A program made the position numbers and the translations under genes. DNA of 64,000 nucleotides from Chondrosia reniformis. Taxonomy: Eukaryota > Porifera > Demospongiae > Chondrillida > Chondrillidae. Below the pieces are notes generated by a model, which did not search any database, was not told the origin of the DNA, and saw only the letters and a program-made list of their open reading frames with translations. Where the stretch lies: contig OX359196.1 in the NCBI GenBank assembly GCA_947172415.1, positions 4,280,501 through 4,344,500 on the forward strand, read 5' to 3'. Position 1 is the first letter of the stretch; the number at the start of each line of letters is the position of its first letter. This document shows positions 1 through 11,500 of this stretch, in pieces.

Positions 1-3000
1 ATTTTGTGGCAGCATTTAATGCTTTCTGAAGGTAGGGTAATGCTTCCTCCGCAAGATTGAGTCCCAACAGAGCATTGCCATAGTTGCCATTAGCCCAACC
101 AAAGGCCAGTGGATCATTTAGGGATTTTTGCAAGTCAAGAGCTTTCTTGTATATCTTGTGAGAATTTTCAAAATCAAATTGTTCCTGATATACATTTCCA
201 AGTGTATGGTACACAGCTATTTCCTCTTTGATGGTCTGAACCACTCTGATCTTCTTCTTAGGGTTGCTGTCAGGAAGACCATTGGCTTCCTGTTTAGCTT
301 TCACAGTGAGATCAATAGCTGTCAAAAGGAGCTTTTTTGCCATCTCAAAGTTGGACAAAGATCTGTAACAATTGCCAAGCTTTACAGCTATCGAACATTT
401 GGAAATTATGATTATTCCAAAATAATGTGCTACATTTGTTTCACTGTACTTGGCAAGTGCCTTCTCAAACATGGACACAGCCTGCTCTGTCTCCTTCAAA
501 ACCAAATTTATTTCTCCCTTGTATATGCATGCAAGCGCCTCATTACCTTGTGAGTTAAATTGAATGGACATTTTTTCTAGCCCACTAAAGTTTTCATAGG
601 CAATTTCAAACATTTTTTCTTTATAATAGCTAATTGCAACACCAAAAGATCGAGCACAACTGGTTTCTTGGTCAAGAAATAGCTGATGGTCTAAAAAGGA
701 GAGAACCTCCCTAGTTTTAGGGTAATCAGCAGATAGGTAGATGGCTTTGGCATGTATTAAGACTGATTTTGGGTTTTTAGGATCCAACACTTCCATCTCT
801 GCACTAGTAGATGTGACAGTCTGTGATTGGCCAGGTTCTCCTTCCAAAAGAGGTCTCTCAAGTATAGCTTTCTCATTTGCTATTCTAGACTGTACCATTG
901 TATTGTAAGGCTTAGAAGGAGTGTTGGATACAGACATATTTGTGGGTATACTAATATTCTTCAGTTGAGCCAAAAATGGACTGGAATCACAGCTTTCCAA
1001 AGATGGATCTTTGGTGTTCTCAGATTGTTGCTTAGTCCCTACATATACAGAGATCAAAATATAATCAAGAATCCTATTACAACCACAAATATACAATACA
1101 CACTCACTGTGCTCTGTAAGCTAGTCTTGCTTGCTAGACCATCCCTACACTTCCTGCCTCTGGGCTTGTTTAGGGATGGTCTATATATATATATAGCAAG
1201 CTAGACTATTTGTAAGCATGCAGGCGCCTATATATTAACACTTGAAGTGTCTATTAATTACAATGCAATAGCACACTTGGCAGTTACAGCATATTTACCT
1301 GTTGCATCATCTAGATTTCTGCCAGATAAGGCCTTTAGTTGACTAAACACCTGGAGGAGATCAGCATTTTTTAGAATGCCACCTAACTGCTTCCATGTCA
1401 CTGGTGCTGTTGTTTCTGCTCGGTAAGCAAGCCAAACGCCCATACAATGGAGGACCTCGCCTTCATTTCTACCTTTTGTGGGTAGAGAATGGACTGGGAT
1501 ATTTGATGCACCACTAAAGGAATTACCAATTTCAATCCACAATTTTTCCCATCCTTCTAAGAGACCTTTGGAGACAGTAGTGAGTATACAGAGGGTTGGC
1601 AGGTCGTCAAGCTGTTTTCCTATAGATACATGCATTACATAATTAAACACCACACCCGTTTTCCTACATGCATTATTAAACACCATATATTGTACATATT
1701 TACACTTACATATGCAACATCATTTGAAAAATATTTGCATGACTCACCATGTGTTATAACAGCATCTATAATATCCAATTTAGCTTTGGCTTGAAAGAGA
1801 GCATGCACAACTTGAGATTTAGCAATATGCTTTACTCCTCTTCGGCTTAAAAGGGTATGGAGCTCTCTTAGAACACTTTTGAAATCTTCTGGGTACCAAG
1901 TGACACCTAGTGCTTGAGCAAAACGCATCACATCAAACATCTCTGCTTCCTCCTTGATGCAGTTCCACCACTTCCTCGGGCAATCCACATCTATAAACAA
2001 ACAAAAACAAAGAAAATCTTAATTGATTACAAATTGGAAGACATAGCCACTTTATTGGATGTTAGTAAATCAACACTGCATGGACATGTTCAACTGGAGA
2101 AATATTTGATTCTACTTATTGTGTCATCAAGATCTCTATCTGAAATTTCAGAATATTTCTCCAGTTGAGTGCCTTCAAATCTGTAATCAACGCCAATAGG
2201 TGCTTTACACCAAATCCTTAGCAGGACCACCTGCCATTTTGAGCATGCCCAAAAAGTGTCATTGCATTAAGTGATATTTCAATATTGATAATGTCATATC
2301 AGGGAAATCAAAGGATGTCCCATACAAAACTCACAAGGTTATGAAATAAGACTAATATACTTCCTAAAGAAAACTAACCACAGGGAAGACACAGTATAGC
2401 AGTAAAAGGTGTATAGTACAAGACTCTGGTTATTATCTCAACAATAACAACTAATATTTCAGATCTCTTATGTTACATGGATGTATGCAGTACTTACTGT
2501 TCAACCTTTTCAAGAGTAGAGTGGATATTCCTACTGACTTTAAAGCTTGTTCTAAAACTATATTGCTTAAGTGTTTCTTTCCATGTCCTGTTACCAAGGA
2601 GTAAATTCTTTCCAGCTGAACTCTCTTAAGCACATATAAAGGTGCTTCTATACTAGAGGGCACGTAGAGCACATCTTTAAGTTGCAGAGATGATATAAAA
2701 ACATCCAGTTTCAGATCTTGGTCACCAAGAAGAACTTCATCAATTCTGCTTAGATAGATGAACAATTCCCTTTGGACAGTGGTACTGGTAGCATTCACTA
2801 ATTGTGATTTGTGAGCTGTATGATCAAGGAACAGATTACATATAATTATAAGCTACACGTATAATAGGCTAATGTAATTTTACAGCCAAGAAAATGTAGT
2901 TGATTGTAGTTTTTCAACTTAGAATTACAAGGTTCACACCGTCTCATCAGTGGATTCTGGATTTACCCACTCATGTCCCCATCTGGTATGACAAAAATTT

Positions 3001-4860
3001 ACTTAGGTAGGTCTTGCAATTAGGTCCATAAAAATGGCTACATTGTAACTACATAATTAACCCCTAGCTAAACTTAGTCTGATGAAATCAGACCCTTTCG
3101 TTGCGCAATCACTGGGCACACAGTCGATAAGGTCTGATTTCATCGGACTACCTAAACTAGCTATACCGGTTATACAATGTCTAATAATATGAACTTGAGT
3201 ACAGACTTCAGACCTGGGGAACTAACACCATAAAAACTGGTTAAACGCTATGTACTATACATACAGGCCCGACTTTACTGATTTTTAAGAATACAGACCT
3301 ATTAGGATGGAATACGATAAATTTATAGTAACCATTACCAAGTAACTACGTACGTAGTTCATAGGCGTCGGAGCTGGGGCGTCTGGGGCGGTTTTGGCCG
3401 CCCCACTTTTGCTTCACCCCTCTTCTTTTTAACAAAAGCTTATAGCTTGTCAATGTGGCCAACAATAGTACAACTTATTTTTATCAATGCTAATATATGA
3501 GGCCTCTCCACTTTGTAAGTGCTTCCGACGCCTATGAGTTTATGAAAATTATCTTGGCTTTGAACTGTCAGCTACGTGAGATAGATCGAGCCTAGTACAA
3601 TGGACTAAAAGTATAGGAATCTGATGTGGGCAGTGTACCATCATAGAGACCTATAGGACCACAGAACTATACTTACCCGTATTGGGATGAGGAACATTTG
3701 ACGTATGTTGAATACAGTGAGGAGAATTTTCAAAGACATTATTAGAAATGTGAGCAAATGTTACTTCATCTGAAGTGGCAGAAGTAGCGGCTGAAACAGG
3801 AGAATCAGCGCTGGTGCTGTCCTTTCTAGAGCGATCCTTCAGCTGCATTTGTGAAGATAAAACAAATTGCGGTTTCCCAGTGGCTCCTAGTCTGATGAAA
3901 TCAGACCCAAAACTTACGCAATACTTGCTCCAGTAAGGCGTCTGACAACTTACGGCCGGTTTGCTGTTGCACGGTCGCAATTAACACCGACCATTCTGTG
4001 GTCAAACACCTTCCATATTTGGTAATTGGAATGTAAACATTGCCGTCCTTATTAATAATTAACAAGTGTGCAAAGTACAAGACTAAATGGCAGTCCACTC
4101 AAGTTATATATAGAAGAAATCCGCGCAGCAAAATCCTTTCTGTTGTTGTTCTTAAAAGTTGGCTGGGGCTTCAATGGATGGTTTGTCCTTCCACTATCAC
4201 TGAAGAGATCTGCTTGACTTAGCAGCTGTGAAGCTTTTCGAATGTCTGGAGACAAGTCAGGCGACTTGTGTGTTCCAGGGCTATAGTGGTCATCAAAACT
4301 GCTGCAAATCGACTTAAGTTAATATACAGAGATTTGAAGAAATACCTATCAGAGGCTGGTTCAAACTTGACAGAAAACACCATCTTGCGGACTGGGCGTA
4401 TTCTGGATATTCTCAAGTTTTAAGAACAACAACAGAAAGGATTTTGCTGCGCGGATTTCTTCTATATATAACTTGAGTGGACTGCCATTTAGTCTTGTAC
4501 TTTGCACACTTGTTAATTATTAATAAGGACGGCAATGTTTACATTCCAATTACCAAATATGGAAGGTGTTTGACCACAGAATGGTCGGTGTTAATTGCGA
4601 CCGTGCAACAGCAAACCGGCCGTAAGTTGTCAGACCCTTACTGGAGCAAGTATTGCGTAAGTTTTGGGTCTGATTTCATCAGACTAAGTGGCTCCAGGAG
4701 CTACAGCCGCGCCAGGGTCTTCTTGTCCAACTGGAGCTATCCTGGGTGGTAGACAGCTGAAGACACCAGGCTTTGAATTGTCTCCGAAACTGGAGAGTTC
4801 CTGTTGGTCGCTTTTACTAGCCTTGGCTGGTTTATCCACTGGTAACCGATCAGTTGACAT
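1..4860 (-). CDS. DED / death domain / TPR adaptor protein (5' part; runs off the window; exon 1 interrupted by a transposon)
   Basis: Exons on the minus strand: 4860-3677, 2815-2498, 1990-1748, 1619-1299, 1038-1 (open at the window edge). All joins are phase 1 with GT-AG borders. Ignoring the inserted element, residues 1-125 are Ser/Pro-rich. Residues 126-231 look like a death-effector domain (ELFIYLSRIDEVL, then an SLQL stretch and a final LLLKRL helix). Residues 232-312 are another helical, death-fold-like segment. Residues 313-419 hold a death domain (GWEKLWIEIG ... VTWKQLGGIL). From about 420 there are at least four TPRs with the GN.Y ... A...Y.KAL pattern. Such proteins are expected to be cytosolic scaffolds of apoptosis or innate immune signalling; that role is inferred from domains only. 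The start at 4860 opens the Ser/Pro-rich exon. The element at 3888-4686 puts an in-frame TAG straight after the 9-bp duplication, so this haplotype should be truncated near residue 58 unless translation restarts within the element. Confidence 0.8.
1131..1207. repeat. Inverted repeat in intron 4 of the DED/TPR gene
   Basis: TTGCTAGACCATCCCTA (1131-1147) is followed by TAGGGATGGTCTA (1171-1183), an AT dinucleotide run, and then TAGCAAGCTAGAC. It is a hairpin or small MITE, with no coding potential. Confidence 0.5.
2091..2167. repeat. Hairpin with 16-bp arms
   Basis: CAACTGGAGAAATATT (2091-2106) is perfectly inverted at 2152-2167 around a 45-bp loop, within the intron between exons 2 and 3 of the DED/TPR gene. 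This is the expected size and shape of a tiny MITE. Confidence 0.55.
3075..3150. mobile_element. 76-bp miniature element of the same TIR family
   Basis: It begins TAGTCTGATGAAATCAGACC and ends with the inverted version carrying one change (CATCGGACTA). Flanks GCTAAACT (3067-3074) and CCTAAACT (3151-3158) look like an eroded 8-9 bp target duplication. It lies in the first intron of the DED/TPR gene. It shares only the terminal 20 or so bases with the 799-bp element, so it is an internally deleted relative. Confidence 0.75.
3361..3537. mobile_element. MITE-like element with CATAGGCGTCGGA termini
   Basis: CATAGGCGTCGGA (3361-3373) is inverted as TCCGACGCCTATG (3525-3537). Just inside the left end is a G/C-rich stretch (GGGGCGTCTGGGGCGG ... 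CCGCCCC) unlike the AT-rich surroundings. It is non-coding and intronic. The superfamily cannot be assigned. Confidence 0.6.
3888..4686. mobile_element. 799-bp long-TIR DNA transposon (MULE- or Merlin-like, non-autonomous) inside a coding exon
   Basis: Left arm 3888-4157 and right arm 4418-4686 are inverted copies of about 270 bp that differ by roughly one indel. The ends read TAGTCTGATGAAATCAGACC and its complement. The 9-bp sequence AGTGGCTCC lies at 3879-3887 and again at 4687-4695, a perfect target-site duplication. A 9-bp duplication with very long TIRs is typical of Mutator-like elements, with Merlin as the alternative. No transposase is encoded. The 260-bp core (4158-4417) reads as host-like coding sequence on the minus strand with a possible 44-bp GT-AG intron. 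Near-identical arms and an intact duplication imply a recent insertion. Confidence 0.9.
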
Positions 4861-5510
4861 TTTCTGACAACTGATTGATTAACCTTTTGATCTCACCGCA
4901 TTGGAAGAGTGACTCAGTTTGGGTAATTAGCTAGCTCAGCTATCTTGCCTGACGCAACACGATCGTCTTTTTCAAAGTTTTAAAATAAGCTACATTCTAC
5001 CCACCGTAACTGTGCCATCTGCCACTACACCTAGCTAGTGTTTAAGCAGTTCATTATAATGGGCATGCAAGGCAGGGGAGAGAAAACAGATATGGATCAT
5101 AATGGAGTTCCTTTTCTTTACTTACTTTACTACTGTAGACTACTTATGGTAATGAATGATTCACAGTTTAGCTGCTGCTTGCGAGTGTCTATAGATGTAC
5201 ACTCTTTAATTTCCAATGACGTCTACCAATCTGGGGAGAATCCCGATTCTAGCACTAAATTAAATACCTGAGTTCATAGATTATATAGACTACGTAACAT
5301 AATCTATGGTGAGTTCAACAACTATATGATGCCTCCTTGAATGTCCTTTTTCAGATCTAGCGATAGATATACTCAAGCCATCTCTACTATTACATTACCC
5401 TGGCCCCTGGATAGAATTGCTGACCTCCTTAGATAACCATAGATCTTATAAGTCTATGATTAAACTATTAATAATACGGTTCTCTTTCCGTTACTGTAGA
5501 ACTCTTATAG
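4861..5510. promoter_or_regulatory. Divergent intergenic region between the two death-fold genes
   Basis: The 650 bp between the start codons of the DED/TPR gene (minus, 4860) and the CARD-caspase gene (plus, 5511) contain no other convincing coding sequence. CTTATAG directly before ATG 5511 looks like a splice acceptor, so the plus gene may have an upstream non-coding exon here. A shared divergent promoter is inferred from geometry only; no TATA or initiator element stands out. Confidence 0.45.
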
Positions 5511-8500
5511 ATGGACCAATACGTGTACCCCCGTCACGTTAACCAGATAGCATGTCAGTTGAAAAATCTTGAGAGAAAGCAAGACAGTAAATCTGTAGTT
5601 CAGACCTTACTACAGAAGCTACTTGCTAAGGGCGTGTTAGCCCAGACTGACCTTGCAGCTTGCGAGAAGGCTCACACCTGTAGTTCTATTAAGGGATGGG
5701 AACATCTGCTCTCTTTGATGAAGAGAGAGCCACAAGCTTCTTTAGAATGTCTAGCGAGTGTGTTAGACGGAGAAGACCTTACTGTTAGGGACATACTCGA
5801 TAAGCTGGCAAAACTGTGGATGTCTGGTGTGTTTCCCTTATATTTGTAATGTTTATGGAAGTGTTCTGAGTTTAAATATGGTCTAGAAACTTTTTGAATT
5901 ATATTAAATAGGAGAGGCAAAGGTAGCCATTTTTATCACTGCACTGGAATATGAGTACATTCCAATACATTCTGGTGCTGCTACTAAACAGCCAATTGTA
6001 CTTCAAAGAGATGGATTGTGAGCTGTTTTCATTATTTGCTGTAACAATAGGAATGATTATAACGCTTTAAACCTTTTTCAGAAATGAATTGCAGAGTACT
6101 TTTGAGCAAAACAATTTTAAAGTAAAAGTATTGAATTTTACAACAGAGGGACTTGATGCTAATTTTCAAAGTGTGAGTTTCTTAGTAAGGCTGCTTAATA
6201 GGTATACTAGATCTGATTATAGCAAGATTTTAATATTGAATTTATACATGTTTTTAGACATTATCAAAATTAGTAACATTTAATGACTTTAATGACAAAT
6301 ACATAGTTGCTTCATCCTCCATTTATTGTCATGTGATCAGCAAACTGTGTTGAAAGAATTAATTCCACAATGAGTTAGTATATGTATGTTATATAATCTG
6401 GTTTGTATAATGTAGTGGGCAGATAATCTATGTTAATATAGTTCAGCTCTGTGATTTCTTTTAGCTTATCTTTGAAATGGTTCAAACTGTGTCTCTAGAT
6501 AGATGCTTAAAGGTGAACCTTCTAAAAGAGAATGTTATTGTGGTTATGGACGACTAAACTGTAGCAAATGTTGCATAAGCACTCTCTGCTCATGTGTGCA
6601 TACAATAGCAATATTTTCTGTGTGAACTCTCAACCTGTGTTTGATTACATAATCAGCTAAAAGTCAAACAGCATGACCTTGTTTTTACGTATGTTCACTG
6701 CAGCTGGCCAATTCTATGAGAGAGGATGCTGCGGTCTTTCTTTGTATTGCTGGAGTCATGTCTGCTAATCAGGTGCTGAAAATTAGTGTATTTTAGTAGC
6801 ATTATCACTTGTAGAGTAATGATATATGTGAAACCATGTGTAATAGCTTTATCTCACCATTGTTTTTACAACTTTAATTCTGATTTGGGTATGTTGTACA
6901 TACTTTTAAGTTCAGTGTGTGACTTACTACAATGTACGACTTACTAGTTTTGTTGTTATGTTGTACATACGTACGTAGGGTACTGGTTCTGCCTTGTTGG
7001 TTAATCCTCAGCAGTCATTAATATTTTGGCCTCCCAGCTGTCCCCAGGTAAGATGAGGATAGTGACTGACTGTAGTCAATACCATTGTCTCTTTACCAAA
7101 TAACTTTACATGTAAATGTGCTGTACTCATTTCAACTTCATGTATAAGCTCAGGTGTGTGTGGATTGATTATGTACTCATCTCTGTAGCAGTTGAATGGT
7201 ATCAGTATAGAGCATCTGGTTAAATTGGTGAATACCTTTCCAACGTCTAACATCACTTTTTTTGTGAATTGTATACAGTTTCAAAATCCACAAAATGTAA
7301 GTAACTTTTTGATAGACTATCTTTTGTATATGTTTACTGCCAATAGAACATGTATTTGAATATACAAGTCATAGCTAATAAAATTGTAAGTTATCCATAA
7401 CTTTCTGATTATTATATTTATAGTGGAATCCCTGGTGCTCAATCTTCAATGGGTATGTTATTAGATACCATTTTCAGCCTTGTACATGTATAATTTGAAT
7501 GAAACTGGTCACTTTGTTTACTATTGTAATGTTTTATAGATTAAAGAAATCATGTGGATTGATTGTGCAATATTTGTACAACTTGGAGGCATATCTTCAC
7601 TCCAAGGCAAATCCTTATCAACCGATACCTCTGGAGTCATCCTTCTCCTGGATCCAGTTTGTCTTGAGCCAAGTGCTAAGTGAATGGATGGAACAGTATG
7701 TTTGTGTCCCTTTGGGACCTGTAACATCTGTCTCAGTAACATCTGTCTGTTGTATAGTATACATTGATAGGACATTCTTGGAACATCAATGCATCATTGA
7801 TACTGTTATTGTCAAAACTTGTTGAGTCAATAGTCACATGATTAGCTGTCTCCCTTGCCTTTGATTGAATTATAGCACATGACCCATAGCATCACGTGAC
7901 CTGTGACAGCACATGAGTCTTAATCTAGCATTAAATTTCTATTTGTTTACAGGAAAATAGTTGATGTCAGTCATAGAAATCTGTATGATGCTGTGATGTA
8001 CAGGCTAGATTTTATTATGGAGTCTCCAAGTGCAGGATGGCCATTCAGACTATATATTCAGGTAATGTTGGACCATTAATATATATACATATGTAGGTGT
8101 AGTTATTATAAAGTAAACTTGCATTTTCAGTCCATTAATTATGTTTCTAACAGAAAATAATATTCTGTAATCTCATCTCCTTACATGGTATCTGTGTACG
8201 TAGGGCGATATGGAGAGGAGGTTGTTTGGGATGGAGTGTATTCCAAGTGTTCCCTTCTGTGTGTCATCACCTGTCAGGTTGCAGCCTAATGATGCATTAG
8301 CTGAGGTTGTAGTCTCCACCAATAATGCCTTTGAGATTGCCAGGGATTCGCCTGTATCTGTTCACCATGTGCTGTTGCCAGGATACACAAGTGAGAATAT
8401 GATCTGTACATAGCAAGTATATAGAACATGCTACTGTATGTACCCCTATCTTACAGTACTTGTTAAAGCATTTTAACCTCTAAATGTCTCATAAATACAT

Positions 8501-11500
8501 GTATTAATTGTGAATACGTCTTATGTGAGCTTACATAAAGACAATGTGCGCATTTATAGAAGAAGGGAAAATCATTAAACAGATGGGTAAGTTTTTCTGC
8601 AAGGTGGCAATTAAACTGGATAATGAAGATGCGTTAAGAAACCTAATAGTAGTGAGTGAATTTTGCAGGAGTTTAAATAAACATAGCTAGACTTCAATAT
8701 AGATTCCTTTATTGTCACTTTGTTCACTGTCTATATATTTATTTGAATGTATATATGACACGTGTAAGTAGAACTGATATAAGCTTCATGGAAATGAGTG
8801 TTACTCTTCTCTCCTGAAATGCAATAGGAGTTACAGGGTAAGCGCAGACTGAATGCTACTTTCCTTCTGGTTTGTCTGAGACCTAAAGAAACTCTCAAAG
8901 TAGTGTTTTCAAAAGAAGCTGTAAATCAGAGACTCAGTGATGTTACTCTTTTAAAACAGTTCATAAATGGCTCTATCTACCTCTCTTATGAAGATCAAGA
9001 GACGTAAGTCCAATGACTCTTAAAATAAACATCTACTGGGTAAAAGATACGTTTAAAATTCATGCAGATTTGTGCTTTCATAAAAAATTCAAACCTTCAA
9101 AATTTTGAATAAATACTGTAATTTGGGAAATTTTCATGTGATAAATTTCTTCATGTTGAATATTTTTGTGGTCTGAGCTAACCCCACTTCTTAATTTGCA
9201 CATGAAAATTCTCGCAGGTTTGGGCCAACCACGAATATATTTAAAAAAATAAAAGTTTCCCAAATTACAGTACTAGGGTACTGTTTATACTGCGTTTGAT
9301 GAAAGTGATAATCAAACCACAATTGTTATCCAGGTCTTAAGTATGTAAATGCTAGGAATTGAACCCAGGACAGCTGGTTTTGAACACTAGCGCTCTGCCA
9401 CTGAGCTACAATAACCACATTAACACTCCACTAATGCTTCCCTCCTAAGCTAATAACTAAGTTAGCACACAATTAGTTTTGCTATTCATATAAATTAGTC
9501 GTGAGTCTATGAATTAATTAGTAAAAGCTGAAAATCAGAGGCCATATATACAATGTGTATGTATATACAAACTATTGAATCATAAAAATGTTTCACTATT
9601 CTTCATGTGACTGTACGTATATTGCTTCACATGAATATGCATACATGAACTTCTTGTTTTAATACTTTGCAGTATACGTATAAATAAAATACTACATTGT
9701 TTACTTAGTACCTCTTCGTAGAAAAGTGCATACGTAGATGCTATGGGTAGACATAATTTCTTCCTTGTATAGTGAATCTAGTGATAATTCTTGTATAAGC
9801 AGAGGTGTGAATGTGACCTATGATGATCAATATGAGAGATTTACAATCAGAAAACCACTGCTAGGAAGGTTTATGTCCATCACAGAGTCAAATGTGGAAG
9901 TCTTGAAAAGTGTATTAATGAAGATGGCTGTGCATCAGCTGGGCCATTGCATTACACAACCACTTCAGTCCAGCTACAAGTTCAAATGCTTTGTTCTTGA
10001 AGGTGCGGCATGGTAGACCATATCTGAAGAACATGTGCCAAATAAATATTCAAAATGGTGGTCAATACAAATGTAGAAAATTCAATCACTGTATTAATAT
10101 TTATGCACTGAAAAGTAAATAACTAAGTCTTGTCTATATGTTTCTCAGACCCTTTTAAGTTTTATATGTTCAAAGCAGTAGCATACTATAGACCATTAAC
10201 ACAGCTTTTCTACTTGTATCTTGATTTACTTTCAATTTATATGCGTTACATATTCCAATCTGAAAAATTATCTTTTGAAAAGTAGCTAGGAGAAAGTTAC
10301 ACTGGAGTGGCTACAATTCTACTTATGCAATATCTATGTGTATACAGCATATCTCAGGACGTAGTATATATATGCAATATGCAAACCTTACATCAAGTCT
10401 AAGCATGTTACTTGCCACTCACTTTGACAATCTCTTACCATGAACCTTTAGAGAAAGAGCTTCTGAAAAGGGAAAATGCCTATCCTTTGGGTCCTATTAT
10501 AGTATCAGCTTCATCTGAAAAGAATGATCACAGTGGAGCCATCCAATCTATACCAAATGCTGAGCAAAAGGAGTTTTGGAAACCACTCACAGCTACTAAG
10601 GATGAGTACTTGATGTATGAGTTTCCCTGCAATCATTATATCAGTCAAATGGAAATGAAAGGTCAGTAATGTAGTCTGTATTGTATAAGTAAAAGTCTTA
10701 CAGTGCATATTTTAAAGTACTGCTACAAGATTTAGTAGATCAGGGCCGGAGCAATCCTGATACAGTATCTTTAGTAAACTGAACCTTTGATTACCTGTGT
10801 ATTGCATGATGCTGCAGCTGAGGGTTACTGGATTAAAAATGTAGTCTCAAATCCAGCCCCTATCCTCTGCGTGCATCACTATTGTGCAATCGCTATCCTA
10901 TCCTAAGCGATTGTGCAATAGAGAGTGACACACGCGGAGGATAGGGGCTGGGTTCGAGGCTATTAAAAATGTACAATTGATGCACCAAGAGTTGTGGTTT
11001 GTTTATCAAGGTATAGATTCTGTATACTGTTGTTACATGGAGTGTAAATTATAATACAGGAGATCCTGAGTACGTAAAGATGTTCAAACTAGAATATTCT
11101 TCATTTGTTGAAGATCCTATAAATTTCAGAATAACTAGGGATGCCTTGACTGTCTCCAAACGGATGTTGAGTGAAGCTGCTCTTTTATGCTCCATTGAAC
11201 TGCATATTACTAATTGGACAAGGTGTGCTCAGCTAAAAGTGACATTTTTGTTTCAGCATGGAGGTGAGAACATAAATATACATTTGGTATATTGTCAAAG
11301 ACAGGTTCAGTATCATTATATGTACATACACATGCATATTTCCGTGCTTATACAACTGATCATGGATGTTGATACATGTATATACATATGTACATTGTAC
11401 TGTATGTATATGCATGTACATACTTAGATGATAAGGATCCTTCTGACTGCACCAAATTTATCTTTTAAGTGGTTCATCTTAAGATTTTGGAGTGTTTAGA

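Noticed and set aside
3879..4687. Transposon acting as a spliceable intron (introner)
   Set aside because: The junction offers a TAG acceptor at one end, but no good GT donor at the other, and the nearest choices shift the frame. Splicing out of the whole element is therefore unlikely from sequence alone.
4477..4752. Plus-strand frame starting MDCHLVLYFAHLL
   Set aside because: It lies in the right arm of the inverted-repeat transposon; the same frame appears in the left arm at 4098-3901. It is a by-product of the arms, not a host gene.
7499..7825. A separate gene at 7499-7825 (plus) and its antisense frame
   Set aside because: The plus frame overlaps exon 8 of the CARD-caspase gene (7540-7695), which joins in phase on both sides; the extension past 7695 is intron.
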